A DNA stretch of 64,000 bases from Streptomyces sp. NBC_01381 (GTDB lineage: Bacteria; Actinomycetota; Actinomycetes; Streptomycetales; Streptomycetaceae): NCBI RefSeq assembly GCF_026340305.1, contig NZ_JAPEPI010000001.1, positions 434,001-498,000 of the forward strand, read 5' to 3'. A model generated the notes under the pieces. The model saw nothing but the letters and a program-made list of their open reading frames with translations. It was not told the origin of the DNA and searched no databases. How positions within the stretch are numbered: position 1 is the stretch's first letter; each line of letters starts with the position of its first letter. Below are positions 24,673 to 33,530 of the stretch, piece after piece. The position numbers and the translations under genes are program-made.

Positions 24673-25599
24673 ATGCGCGCGCGATACGCAGTACCCCTGG
24701 GCATCACGGCGACGGCCGCGGCCGGTCTCGCCTACTCGGTGGGCTTCGAGGCCCGTTCCTTCCGGCTGCGGCGGGTGACCGTCCCCGTACTGCCGACGGG
24801 GATGCGCCCCTTGCGGGTCCTCCAGGTCTCGGACATCCACATGGTGTCCGGGCAGCGCAAGAAGCAGCGCTGGCTGCGCTCGCTGGCGGGGCTCCGCCCC
24901 GACTTCGTGATCAACACGGGCGACAACCTCTCCGACCCCGACGGCGTCCCGGAGACACTGGACGCGCTCGGCCCGCTGATGCGGTTCCCCGGGGCGTACG
25001 TCTTCGGCTCGAACGACTACTACGGCCCGAAGCCGCGCAACCCCGGCCGCTACCTCATCGAGAAGGCGCAGGGCAAGCACGGCCTGAACGGCAACGCACC
25101 CGCCGTCGGCGTGATCCACAACCCGTGGGAAGACCTGCGCGACGGCTTCGACGCGGCGGGCTGGGTGAACCTGACGAACACGCGGGGCGCGCTGAAGATC
25201 GAGGGCTACGAGATCGGTCTCACCGGCCTGGACGACCCGCACATCAAGCGCGACCGGTACACGCGCGTGGCGGGCGGTCCGGACGCCGGGGCCGACTTCT
25301 CGATGGGCATCGTGCACGCCCCGTACCTGCGCACCCTGGACTCCTTCACTGCGGACGGCTATCCGCTGATCCTGGCGGGCCACACCCACGGCGGCCAGCT
25401 CTGCATCCCCTTCTACGGGGCGCTGGTCACCAACTGCGACCTGGACACGGACCGCGTGAAGGGCCTGTCGACGCACGAGGCGGAGGGCCGCAGGTCGTAC
25501 CTCCACGTCTCCGCAGGCTGCGGCGCCAACCGCTACACCCCGATGCGCTTCGCCTGCCCACCGGAGGCAACACTCATGACCCTGACGCCGAGGCCCTGA
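24673..25599 (+). CDS. Metallophosphoesterase, calcineurin-like
   Basis: A 308-residue enzyme with an N-terminal membrane anchor or signal segment (residues 1-20) and the metallophosphoesterase blocks in order: VSDIHMVSG, NTGDNLSD, GSNDYYGPK (Asn replacing the usual GNHD His-bearing turn) and AGHTHGGQLC. It resembles YaeI-type membrane phosphodiesterases. The altered NH(D/E) block may weaken activity. Downstream lies tRNA-Pro. Confidence 0.85.
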   Translation: MRARYAVPLGITATAAAGLAYSVGFEARSFRLRRVTVPVLPTGMRPLRVLQVSDIHMVSGQRKKQRWLRSLAGLRPDFVINTGDNLSDPDGVPETLDALGPLMRFPGAYVFGSNDYYGPKPRNPGRYLIEKAQGKHGLNGNAPAVGVIHNPWEDLRDGFDAAGWVNLTNTRGALKIEGYEIGLTGLDDPHIKRDRYTRVAGGPDAGADFSMGIVHAPYLRTLDSFTADGYPLILAGHTHGGQLCIPFYGALVTNCDLDTDRVKGLSTHEAEGRRSYLHVSAGCGANRYTPMRFACPPEATLMTLTPRP

Positions 25600-25711
25600 G
25601 AGCTCTGCGGGGCCGGGCCCGGAAAACCGGATTTCGTCTCCGGCCGCCGGTCCGCTAAAGTAATCGATGTCGCCACGGCCTGCAGCAATGCGGGACGCGG
25701 AGCAACGACAT

Positions 25712-25785
25712 CGGGGTGTAGCGCAGCTTGGCAGCGCGCTTCGTTCGGGACGAAGAGGTCGTGGGTTCAAATCCCGCCACCCCGA
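25712..25785 (+). tRNA. tRNA-Pro (CGG)
   Basis: The 74-base cloverleaf has acceptor arms CGGGGTG and CACCCCG plus discriminator A. Its anticodon stem is CTTCG/CGAAG around loop TTCGGGA, giving anticodon CGG. The T arm is GTGGG-TTCAAAT-CCCGC. CCA is not encoded. CCG is a major proline codon in such DNA. tRNA genes are common integration sites, and a decayed region follows. Confidence 0.96.
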
Positions 25786-25800
25786 CAGCTGAAACAGCAG

Positions 25801-25838
25801 GTCAGGCCCGGTTTCCAGAAATGGGAACCGGGCCTGAC
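25801..25838 (+). terminator. Terminator after tRNA-Pro
   Basis: GTCAGGCCCGGTTTCC pairs with GGGAACCGGGCCTGAC with one mismatch over 16 bases, 16 bp after the tRNA 3' end. Confidence 0.8.
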
Positions 25839-26198
25839 TCGTTCTCTGGTGACGTTTGGGGAGTCAGCGGGGAGTGGATCGTGGAGATCTCTCCCGGGGA
25901 CGTCGACCACCGATGACTGCGGATGAACTCCGCAGTGGCAGCGATCGGCTGACCGCCGCCCTTCCAGGCCCGGTTGCCGTTCATCGGGAAGCTGACCGCG
26001 TTGCCCTTCAGATGCCCCTGATTGCACTGTCGGGGCTTCAGCTGCCTGATCTCGATCGCTCTCGCAGGTGAACGAATCCTGGTTCGGGCGTGTTCACGTG
26101 CCGTTCTGCCTTTGATTTGCGGTGCGGGCCACCGTTTGTGGGTCTCCAGGCGGCCCGTCACGTTCGCAGATCAGTGGAGGAGAAGGTATAGGGGCAGG
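25839..26198. other. Non-coding or decayed stretch after tRNA-Pro
   Basis: These 360 bp lack a convincing gene. Frames on both strands are open only in short runs without recognisable domains. Position right after a tRNA suggests remnants of an integrated element, but no integrase motif or duplicated tRNA 3' end was found. Confidence 0.4.
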
Positions 26199-26762
26199 TT
26201 GGTCGGGCTGCGTGGACCCCGTCGGCGCGTGCTGTATCCGTTGATGGCCGGGGCCCTCGTGGTCGGGGGCCGATCGGTGCTCCCCGGGGGCGGCAACGAC
26301 ACAATCTGCCTCGGCGACGGGAACGACCGGGGCACCGCATCCGGCGACAGCAAGCTGTTCGCCGGGCCCGGCGATGACACCATCTTGTGGAGCCGCGGCG
26401 CGGTCGTGGCCTTCGGCGAGGCAGGGAACGATGTCTTCCGGCCCGGGTGGTACGGCATTCGCGGCTCCGGGCTGACTCTCGACGGCGGTGACGGCAACGA
26501 CACGATGACAGGTACTCACAAGGGCGACACCCTCAACGGCGGAGCGGGCGACGACATCCTCTGCGGTGGGACCGCCTACTCCGACGGCTGTGTGGAAACC
26601 ATCCGGGACGGCGCCGACGAACTGTACGGCGGTAACGACAACGACACCCTCGACGGCGGTGCAGTGATCCCCGCCGGCACCACACCAGGCGATCTGGCCA
26701 GCGGCGATGACGGACACGACATCTGCCGCAACGTCGACCGGTCAAACGGCTGCGAAGCCTGA
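26199..26762 (+). pseudogene. Truncated RTX-like calcium-binding repeat protein
   Basis: The frame encodes a short hydrophobic segment (RRRVLYPLMAGALVVGG) that looks like the start of a signal peptide, then jumps directly to Asp/Gly nonapeptide-like repeats (GGGNDTICLGDGND, GGDGNDT, GGAGDDIL), the calcium-binding roll of RTX-type proteins. A cleavage site and the usual N-terminal domain are missing, as if an internal deletion joined leader and repeats. Possible starts are TTG 26199, GTG 26229 or ATG 26244, with GGAGGAGAAGG at 26176-26186. About 180 residues remain. A short intact protein is possible. Confidence 0.5.
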
Positions 26763-26863
26763 CCCGACCCAGACCACAACCCGACTGATCACACCAAACG
26801 TCACACCTGCCCGGGTCGGTGAACCGACCCGGGCGCATCCGGGGCCACTGGGTGCGGACACCA

Positions 26864-28696
26864 TCAGTACGGCACCGTGTCGCAGAAAGTCTCCGCCCAG
26901 GCCGAGGCGCCGTGCTTGTTCGCCGCGCGTACCGTCATGCAGATCTCGTCGCCGGAGTACGGGCCCTTGATCGTGTAGCTGGTGCTGCCGGTGGAGTACG
27001 TGGTGTCGACGTTTTTCTCGGTGAAGTTGCTGCCCTTGTTGGTGTAGTGGACGTCGTATCTGGTCGCTCGGGGGATCGCCGACCAGCTCACCTTGATCGG
27101 CATGTCGCACGCGCCGACACAGGAGTTGGTGTACACGGCCCTGTAACTCGTCAGGGCGGGGGGCGGTGAACCGGTGGACGAGTCGTCGGAGCCGGAGTCG
27201 GAGTCGGAGTCGGAGTCGGACGAATCTCCGCCGTCCGAGCCCGAGGAGCCGGATGAATCCGCGGGGTCGGATCCGTTGCCCGTGCCCGTCGTGTCTGAGT
27301 CGCTGTCGTCGGCCGGTGAACTGCTGGTGCTCTCCTGGGCGTTCGGGGAGTCCTTTTCGTTCTCTTTCTTCTTGCCGTCCTTGTCCTTTTTCTTTTCTTC
27401 CTTGGACGGTGAACTGCTGGGGGCAGTGGGTGAGTTGTCGCCGCCCGGCGTGGCGCTTGCGCTGTTGCCCGGGGGGCGGGCGTTTGTTCCGTCGCCGTTG
27501 CCGCCCCCGAACGGCTGGATCAGGGCCACCGTGCCGCCGCCGACCGTGATGACGGCGACGATGGGCAGCGCGATGATCGTGCGGCGGCGGCGTCCTTGCT
27601 TCTTGGTGTCGTTGGCCGACTGGGCTGCCGGGGCTACCGGGGTGTCCGGGACCTCTTCGGGAGGGGTGTCCTTTGGGCGCAGGCCGACCGTTGCTCGGTC
27701 CACCGGCTCCTCCCGTAGCGGCGCCGCCTCGGCGTCGAGCAGGCGGGCGGACTGTTGTGCGATGTGGGTGACGACGCCGGCAGGCAGCCAGGCGCCGCCC
27801 GCGGCGTGAGGGCGAGGGCGCTCTGGGGCCTCCAACAGGGCGTCGATTTCCGGTCGTTGGGCGATGTCCTTCGTCAGGCAGCGGGCGATCAGTTCCCGCA
27901 GCGAGGCGTCCTTGACGCGGGTCAGATCGGGTTCGCCCTCCACGATCTGGAACATCACCGCGTGCTGGTTGCTCGCCCCCTGCCCGAACGGCAGCTGCCC
28001 AGTCGCCGCATACGTCAGCACGCAGCCGAGGGTGAACACGTCGCTCTTTGCCCCGGCGCGCTGTCCGCGCACCTGCTCGGGTGACATGAAGCCGGGAGAG
28101 CCGATGGCCATTCCCGTACTGGTCAGCAGGGACTCGACGGATGTTTCGAGCGCCCGCGCGATCCCGAAGTCGATGACCTTCGTGCCGTCCACGGTGAGCA
28201 TCACGTTGGACGGCTTCAGGTCGCGGTGCACGATCCCGGCTCCGTGGATGTCCTTGAGCGCCTTCAGCAACCCGTCGGCGAGGGTGTGCAGGGATGTGGG
28301 CGGCAACGGGCCGTGGCGTCGCACCACTTGTTCGAGGGAGAGGCCGGGAACGTAACCCGTCGCGACCCACGGCGGCTCGTCGGCCGGGCCCGCGTCCAGC
28401 ACCGGCGCCGTGTACTGCTCCCCGACCTTCCGCGCCGCCTCGATCTCGCGTCGGAACCGCGCCCTGAAGTGCTCGTCGGACACGTGCTCTTCGTGCACCA
28501 CCTTCACGGCCACGGTCCGTCCGCTGTCCGACCGCGCGAGGAACACCCTCCCCATGCCGCCGGCACCGAGCCGCCCGAGCAGCAGATACGGCCCGATGCG
28601 CGCGGGATCGCTCACCGCGAGCGGCTTGATGCCCCCGTCGACGTGGTCGTCCCGATCGTCGGCCTCATCCCGCTCGTCCCCGTTCGTACCGCTCAT
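26864..28696 (-). CDS. Ser/Thr protein kinase, membrane receptor type with C-terminal Fn3-like domain
   Basis: A 610-residue PknB-class kinase: Gly loop GAGGMG (44-49), Lys65, catalytic HRDLKPSN (Asp159), DFG (176-178) and SPEQ in place of APE. A transmembrane helix spans 372-394. Outside lies a disordered 100-residue Lys/Glu then Ser/Asp repeat region (GTCGGA hexamers near 27185-27220) and a C-terminal fibronectin III-like domain with conserved Cys instead of PASTA repeats, so the ligand is not likely muropeptide. ATG 28696 is chosen; the frame is open upstream to 29080 through an 8-bp repeat array. Confidence 0.9.
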   Translation of the reverse strand: MSGTNGDERDEADDRDDHVDGGIKPLAVSDPARIGPYLLLGRLGAGGMGRVFLARSDSGRTVAVKVVHEEHVSDEHFRARFRREIEAARKVGEQYTAPVLDAGPADEPPWVATGYVPGLSLEQVVRRHGPLPPTSLHTLADGLLKALKDIHGAGIVHRDLKPSNVMLTVDGTKVIDFGIARALETSVESLLTSTGMAIGSPGFMSPEQVRGQRAGAKSDVFTLGCVLTYAATGQLPFGQGASNQHAVMFQIVEGEPDLTRVKDASLRELIARCLTKDIAQRPEIDALLEAPERPRPHAAGGAWLPAGVVTHIAQQSARLLDAEAAPLREEPVDRATVGLRPKDTPPEEVPDTPVAPAAQSANDTKKQGRRRRTIIALPIVAVITVGGGTVALIQPFGGGNGDGTNARPPGNSASATPGGDNSPTAPSSSPSKEEKKKDKDGKKKENEKDSPNAQESTSSSPADDSDSDTTGTGNGSDPADSSGSSGSDGGDSSDSDSDSDSGSDDSSTGSPPPALTSYRAVYTNSCVGACDMPIKVSWSAIPRATRYDVHYTNKGSNFTEKNVDTTYSTGSTSYTIKGPYSGDEICMTVRAANKHGASAWAETFCDTVPY

Positions 28697-28870
28697 GATG
28701 GCGTGCTTCCCCCGGCTCTGCTCTTCGCGCCTGGTCAACGGCGTAACTCGGTTGAGAATAGACGTTGTTGATGTGGCTGGTGATTCAAACCGGGGGGTGG
28801 TCGGCTGCGATGGCCAGGACGGCTTCGTCGCTTCGTAGACCGGTCGGGGCGAGTGACCTCTACCTTTGCC

Positions 28871-28942
28871 TTCGGAGCTTCGGAGCTTCGGAGCTTCGGA
28901 GCTTCGGAGCTTCGGAGCTTCGGAGCTTCGGAGCTTCGGAGC
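28871..28942. repeat. Nine perfect tandem copies of TTCGGAGC
   Basis: The 72 bp are exactly nine head-to-tail octamers with no mismatches, in the divergent gap between the kinase (start 28696) and the dihydrofolate-reductase-like gene (start 29061). Loss or gain of a unit changes spacing by 8 bp and shifts any reading frame through it. Confidence 0.95.
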
Positions 28943-29060
28943 GAGCGACTCGTACGACGACCTCCGATGAGTTTCCGCATGAACCAGAGTCAATAGACCC
29001 GTAACCGCAAAGCGGGGATGCGACCCAGCGCCCCCGACAGCCACCCCAGGAGATCTTGAG

Positions 29061-29633
29061 ATGCGTACGTTGATCAGCACTGCTTTCGTCTCGCTCGACG
29101 GTGTCGTGGAGGCCCCGGGCGGCGAGCCCGGCTACCGGAACTCCGGCTGGACCTTCAAGGACATCGAGTTCGTCCCGGAGGCCTACGAGATCAAGGGCCG
29201 GGAGCAGAAGGACGCCGCGGCGATGCTGTTCGGGCGGGTCAGCTACGAGGCGTTCAGCCCGGTCTGGCCGGGCATGGAGGAGTTCGCGGACTACAAGCCG
29301 CTGCCGAAGTACGTCGTCTCCAGCACCCTCTCCGAGGACGCCCTGGTCGACGTCTGGGGCGAGACCACGATCCTGCGCTCCCTCGACGACGTCGCCGCGC
29401 TGAAGGAGACCGATGGCGGCCCGATCATCATGCACGGCAGTGCCACCCTGAACCGGAATCTGTCCGACGCCGGTCTGATCGACCGCTACCACCTGCTCGT
29501 CTTCCCGCTGCTGCTCGGTGCGGGCAAGCGGCTGTTCAGCAGCACGGACAAGGACACCCAGAAGCTGAAGCTCGTCGAGCACGAGGCGTACTCCAACGGC
29601 ATGCAGCTGAACGTCTTCGACGTCATCCGCTGA
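29061..29633 (+). CDS. Dihydrofolate reductase family protein (RibD C-terminal-like)
   Basis: A 190-residue NADPH-binding-fold protein starting MRTLISTAFVSLDGVVEAPGG, with LFGRVSYEAF, KYVVSSTL and GSATLNRNLSDAGLIDRYHLLVFPLLLGAGKRLF, typical of the RibD_C/YwjB group. These are usually not true dihydrofolate reductases; the substrate is unknown. ATG 29061 has AGGAG 8 nt upstream. Monocistronic by context. Confidence 0.88.
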   Translation: MRTLISTAFVSLDGVVEAPGGEPGYRNSGWTFKDIEFVPEAYEIKGREQKDAAAMLFGRVSYEAFSPVWPGMEEFADYKPLPKYVVSSTLSEDALVDVWGETTILRSLDDVAALKETDGGPIIMHGSATLNRNLSDAGLIDRYHLLVFPLLLGAGKRLFSSTDKDTQKLKLVEHEAYSNGMQLNVFDVIR

Positions 29634-29726
29634 CGCGCACCTCGGGAGTACGCTGGCAGAAATCCACGATCCACCGGCCCCTGACCCCGGCCGTTCCCAC
29701 CAGAACCGAGGTCAGAGGAGACGGGC

Positions 29727-30761
29727 ATGCCCGCCAGTGGCAGCACCAGCACAAGTGCCAACACCGGCACCAACGCCAGTGCCGGCAACGACACTTGCTC
29801 CAACCCCACCACCCCCGCCTACGACGGATCCGCTCCCTTCCCCGTCGACGGCGGACCGGCACCCGCCCGCAGCGGCAGTGAGCGGGTGTACATCGGCGTG
29901 ACCGCGGCGATCGTCGTCGGGCCCCTGCTCGCTCTGGGGCTCGCCGGGTGGCTGCTGTGGGGGCGGCTCATTCACCCCGTCGATGTGCTGCTCGCCCTCG
30001 CCCTCTACACCGTCACCGGTCTGGGCGTCACCGTCGGCTTCCACCGCGGACTCACCCACGGCGGCTACACGGCCGTCCGCCCGGTGCGGATCGCGCTCGC
30101 GGTGGCGGGCTCGATGAGCTTCCAGGGGGATGTCATCGGGTGGGTCGCGACGCACCGCCGCCACCACGCCTTCACCGACCGGCCCGGCGACCCCCACTCG
30201 CCCTACCGCTACGGCACCCGTCTGCGCGGACAGCTCCGAGGGCTCGTACACGCCCATGTCGGCTGGCTGTTCCGCAACGATCAGACGCCGGCCGAGCGGT
30301 ACGCGCCCGATCTGCTCGCCGACCGCGATCTGCGCGCCGTGTCCCGTGCGTTCCCGGCCCTCTGCGTCCTCACCCTCGCCCTGCCGTTCGGGCTCGGCTG
30401 GGCGATCGGCGGCACCTGGGTGCACGGCCTGACCGCCCTGCTGTGGGCGGGACTTGTCCGTATCGCCCTGCTCCACCACGTGACCTGGAGCGTCAACTCC
30501 CTCTGTCACCTGGTCGGCGAGCGCCCGTTCCGCACCAGGCGCCACGACCGCGCCACCAACCTGTGGCCGCTGGCCCTGCTCTCCTTCGGGGAGAGCTGGC
30601 ACAACCTCCACCACGCCGATCCCCCCTGCGCCCGCCACGGCGTCGACCGCGGCCAGCTCGATCCCTCAGCCGCCGTCATCCGCCTTTTCGAACGCCTCGG
30701 CTGGGTCCATGACGTGCGCTGGCCCGCCGCCGACCGCATCGCCGCCCGACGCGCTGCCTGA
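29727..30761 (+). CDS. Membrane fatty-acid (acyl-CoA) desaturase
   Basis: A 344-residue di-iron membrane desaturase. The three histidine boxes are HRGLTH, HRRHH and HNLHH, with four transmembrane helices between and after them, as in stearoyl-CoA delta-9 desaturases. The first 35 residues are an unusual Ser/Thr/Asn/Ala/Gly low-complexity tail. The short loop between the second and third boxes is typical of bacterial forms. ATG 29727 has GAGGAG upstream. It probably sets membrane fluidity. Confidence 0.87.
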   Translation: MPASGSTSTSANTGTNASAGNDTCSNPTTPAYDGSAPFPVDGGPAPARSGSERVYIGVTAAIVVGPLLALGLAGWLLWGRLIHPVDVLLALALYTVTGLGVTVGFHRGLTHGGYTAVRPVRIALAVAGSMSFQGDVIGWVATHRRHHAFTDRPGDPHSPYRYGTRLRGQLRGLVHAHVGWLFRNDQTPAERYAPDLLADRDLRAVSRAFPALCVLTLALPFGLGWAIGGTWVHGLTALLWAGLVRIALLHHVTWSVNSLCHLVGERPFRTRRHDRATNLWPLALLSFGESWHNLHHADPPCARHGVDRGQLDPSAAVIRLFERLGWVHDVRWPAADRIAARRAA

Positions 30762-30955
30762 ATACACCGCCACCGGTCTTGGCTCGCGCGGAAGCGGCAA
30801 CCGACTGTTCTCCGCGAGACGCTCCGCCGCGTACTCCGCGGCACTAAGCTCGACCTGCGGTCGCCCGTGCCCCCGGCCCTCTCCGTGCAGTCGATCCCGC
30901 GCAACAGAGGCACTGCGCAGCGCAAAGCGACACCTTGATCGAGGAGATGGGGCAG

Positions 30956-31267
30956 ATGTGCCCTCATCCCGGCTCCCCTGACCTTCCAGAACTGTTCGAC
31001 GACTGCCGTGTGGTCCGCGCCGGCGGCGAGCTGGACCTGGCGACCGTGGCACCCCTGGCTCCGCTGTGCGAAGCATGGTCCGACTGCCGCGCCCGGCGCG
31101 GCTGGACCCGGGTCGTCCACAGCGGTCCCGGAGTCGGTCTGGTCTTCCGCGCCGGTGGCCTCCACGACCGCTTCCCCGCCCACGCGAACACCCAGGACGC
31201 CTGGCACGGGACCCGCTCCGTGTCCCGTACGGAAGGGTCCCTGGCGCGGCGGAACGGAGGCCGGTGA
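30956..31267 (+). CDS. Small STAS-like (anti-sigma-antagonist-like) protein, degenerate
   Basis: A 103-residue protein whose VVRAGGELDLATVAPLAPLC segment recalls the first strand-helix of STAS anti-anti-sigma factors. The phosphorylatable Ser/DS motif and the later half are not recognisable, so it is degenerate or divergent. ATG 30956 follows GAGGAG by 9 nt. The 3' end overlaps the next gene as GTGA, marking it as leader of the ANTAR operon. Confidence 0.55.
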   Translation: MCPHPGSPDLPELFDDCRVVRAGGELDLATVAPLAPLCEAWSDCRARRGWTRVVHSGPGVGLVFRAGGLHDRFPAHANTQDAWHGTRSVSRTEGSLARRNGGR

Positions 31268-32046
31268 TCAGCGACGGCCTGGTCGAGGTCCTGCGCTCGC
31301 TGCGTACGGGAAGCGGCGTCGATCCGGCGGAGACGAGCACGCGGGTGCTCGGCGTGGGCGGGGTCACCGTGTCCCTGCTCGCGGGGGACGAACGGATGTC
31401 GGCCCTGCCCGCCGGTGACGACCGGATGTCCGAACCCCTGTGGTCCTTTCCCGAGTTGAGCGCGCGCTACGAAGAGCTGCAGTTCACCTTGGGCGAGGGG
31501 CCGGGTCCCGACGCGGTCCGCTCCGGGGTCCCGGTCCTTGAACCGGACCTGCAACGGGTACGTCCCGACCGCTGGCCCGCGCTGCTGCCGGCCGCACTGG
31601 ACCTGGGTGTGCACGGGGTGTGCTGTTTCCCCTTGGCCCTGGGAGCCGTCCGCCTCGGTGTGCTGACCCTGCTGTGCGATGCGACGCGACGGCTGAGCGC
31701 GCGGCAGTGCGCGGACGCCAACACCCTGGCCACCGTCCTGACCAGCATGGCGCTGAACGGTGGCCGCCCCGCCGCCCCCGGCCGCACCGACAACGTGAAC
31801 GGCGAAGGCGCGATGACGCTTCAGGGGGCGCCGGAGCGGCTGTACCGGGCGGTGGTGCACCAGGCGACCGGCATGATCAGCGGCCAGCTCGGCGTGCCCG
31901 TGAAGGAGGCCCTGGTACGCCTGCGTGCCTTCGCCTACCGCAGTGAACAACCCGTCAGCGACGTGGCCACCGACGTGGTGGCCAGACGGCTGCGTTTCGA
32001 TGACGATATGGGCGGGCCGAGTTCGCCCGACGGTGGAGAGGGATGA
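31264..32046 (+). CDS. GAF-like plus ANTAR domain RNA-binding regulator
   Basis: A 260-residue protein: a GAF-like sensory half (residues 1-165) containing a short internal duplication (GDERMSALPAGDDRMS) and a C-terminal ANTAR domain (VVHQATGMISGQLGVPVKEA, then an amphipathic helix). ANTAR proteins bind paired hairpins in nascent RNA and prevent termination. GTG 31264 overlaps the upstream stop; its own stop overlaps the next start as ATGA. Confidence 0.8.
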   Translation: MISDGLVEVLRSLRTGSGVDPAETSTRVLGVGGVTVSLLAGDERMSALPAGDDRMSEPLWSFPELSARYEELQFTLGEGPGPDAVRSGVPVLEPDLQRVRPDRWPALLPAALDLGVHGVCCFPLALGAVRLGVLTLLCDATRRLSARQCADANTLATVLTSMALNGGRPAAPGRTDNVNGEGAMTLQGAPERLYRAVVHQATGMISGQLGVPVKEALVRLRAFAYRSEQPVSDVATDVVARRLRFDDDMGGPSSPDGGEG

Positions 32047-32807
32047 TCGGCATGGCCCGGGAACAACGCCTCGCGGAGGTCTTCGTCGAGATCGCCGACT
32101 CGCTCACGGACGATTTCGACGTCCTGGATCTGCTGCAGCGGCTGTCCACACGCTGTGTGGAACTGCTCGATGTCTCGGCGGGCGGCATCCTGCTCGCCGA
32201 CGCGTACGGCGAGCTACAGGTCATCGCCGCCTCGGACGAGCACACGCGTCTCCTCGAACTGTTCGCCTGCCAGCAGGACCAGGGCCCCTGCGTGGAGTGC
32301 TGCCGCACCGGCACGGCCCGCACGAACATCGCCCTGGACGGCCCCGAAGCCGCCGCGAGCTGGCCGCACTTCACGCAGCGGGCGCGCGAGACCGGATACC
32401 TCACCACCCACGCGATCCCCCTGCGCCTGCGCGACCGCGTGGTGGGTGCGCTCAACCTCTTCCAGACCACCCCGCACGCCCTGGGCGACGACGACATCGC
32501 CCTCGCCCAGGCGCTCGCCGACGTGGCCACCATCACGATCCTCCAGCAACGCAGCCTGGAGCAGTCCCACGTCGAGAACGGCCAGCTGCAGACCGCCCTC
32601 ACCAGCAGGATCATGGTGGAACAGGCCAAGGGCCTGCTCGCCGAGCGTTGGAACACCACGGTCGACGACGCGTTCGACGCCTTCCGCAGGTACGCCCGCG
32701 CCCATCACGAACGGCTTTCGGACCTCGCCCGGCAGATCGTCGACGGCGACTTCGACACCGCCATCATTCCGGCGCCGGCGGCCGCGCCCGCCACTGAAGA
32801 AGCATGA
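32043..32807 (+). CDS. GAF-ANTAR antitermination regulator
   Basis: A 254-residue protein with a well-formed GAF domain (about 15-165; QDQGPCVECCRTG contains three Cys that might bind a ligand or sense redox) and an ANTAR domain (TSRIMVEQAKGLLAERWN to FRRYARAHHERLSDLARQIV). It is the second ANTAR protein in tandem, coupled by ATGA. ATG 32052 is an alternative start with better spacing from GGAGAGGG. Confidence 0.87.
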   Translation: MIGMAREQRLAEVFVEIADSLTDDFDVLDLLQRLSTRCVELLDVSAGGILLADAYGELQVIAASDEHTRLLELFACQQDQGPCVECCRTGTARTNIALDGPEAAASWPHFTQRARETGYLTTHAIPLRLRDRVVGALNLFQTTPHALGDDDIALAQALADVATITILQQRSLEQSHVENGQLQTALTSRIMVEQAKGLLAERWNTTVDDAFDAFRRYARAHHERLSDLARQIVDGDFDTAIIPAPAAAPATEEA

Positions 32808-32955
32808 CGGGACGGCACCTCCGGCGGGACCGGTCGCGGAGTACCCTGGGCTTACCGAGGGCATTTCGTATATCGGCCGCCGCGCCGCTGTCGTTTTCGG
32901 TGAATCATGACCCCGGGCCGCTTTCGCGAGGCCGGCCCGGAGACGGGTCCGCGCC

Positions 32956-33525
32956 ATGACCGCGACGACCGAACGCACCGTGCCGGTAGTGAAGACCACC
33001 ATCCCCGCGCCCACCATCCCCGCGCCTTCCACCGGCGCCCGGATCGCGCTGAAGCACGCGGATGTTCCCGCGGGGCTCCTGGACGGCGCCTGGTGGCCCC
33101 GTTCCCGCGACCTGACGCGTGAACTCCCCGCACTGGCCGCCGTACTGGACGACCGCTTGGGCCGGATCACCCGCGTCGCGGTCAACCCCCGCAACTGGCC
33201 GACCATCCCGCGCCAGGTCCAGGTGACCGGGCATCTGGTCAAGATCGGCTGGTTCACGCCCGAGCTGGATCCGCACAAGATCCTGCTGCTCTCGTACACC
33301 GTCGGCCGCTGGGACCTCCTGGTGATCCCGCCGGAGACCGGCCCCGGCGATGCGGCCCGGCTGATGGCCGCGGCGACCCGTCCGGAGAGCGCGCTGCTGA
33401 CGGCGAGCGACCTGATGGCGGCCGAGCAAGCCACAGAAGAGTCCGAGGAATCGTGGGAGGACGACGGCGGGTCCTCCGGCGTCGTGACGGCCGTGCTGAA
33501 CGGCCGCGCTCCCGGAGGAAGGTGA
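32956..33525 (+). CDS. DUF5994 family protein
   Basis: A 189-residue protein with the hallmark LDGAWWPRSRDLTRELPAL near residue 42, then GRITRVAVNPRNWP and GRWDLLVIPPETG, all typical of DUF5994, whose function is unknown. The C-terminal 45 residues are acidic and low complexity. It follows the ANTAR operon and is paralogous to the gene at 34158-34721. A 148-bp leader (32808-32955) separates it from the ANTAR gene. Confidence 0.82.
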   Translation: MTATTERTVPVVKTTIPAPTIPAPSTGARIALKHADVPAGLLDGAWWPRSRDLTRELPALAAVLDDRLGRITRVAVNPRNWPTIPRQVQVTGHLVKIGWFTPELDPHKILLLSYTVGRWDLLVIPPETGPGDAARLMAAATRPESALLTASDLMAAEQATEESEESWEDDGGSSGVVTAVLNGRAPGGR

Positions 33526-33530
33526 GTGTC

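Noticed and set aside
25802..26161. Minus-strand frame after tRNA-Pro as an integrase or HNH remnant
   Set aside because: No catalytic motif of tyrosine or serine recombinases or HNH nucleases is present and codon bias is weak.
28697..29080. N-terminal extension of the kinase by 128 residues through the octamer array
   Set aside because: The extension is repetitive (Ser-Glu-Ala-Pro-Lys-Leu-Arg-like) and unlike any kinase leader; ATG 28696 starts a normal N-terminus.
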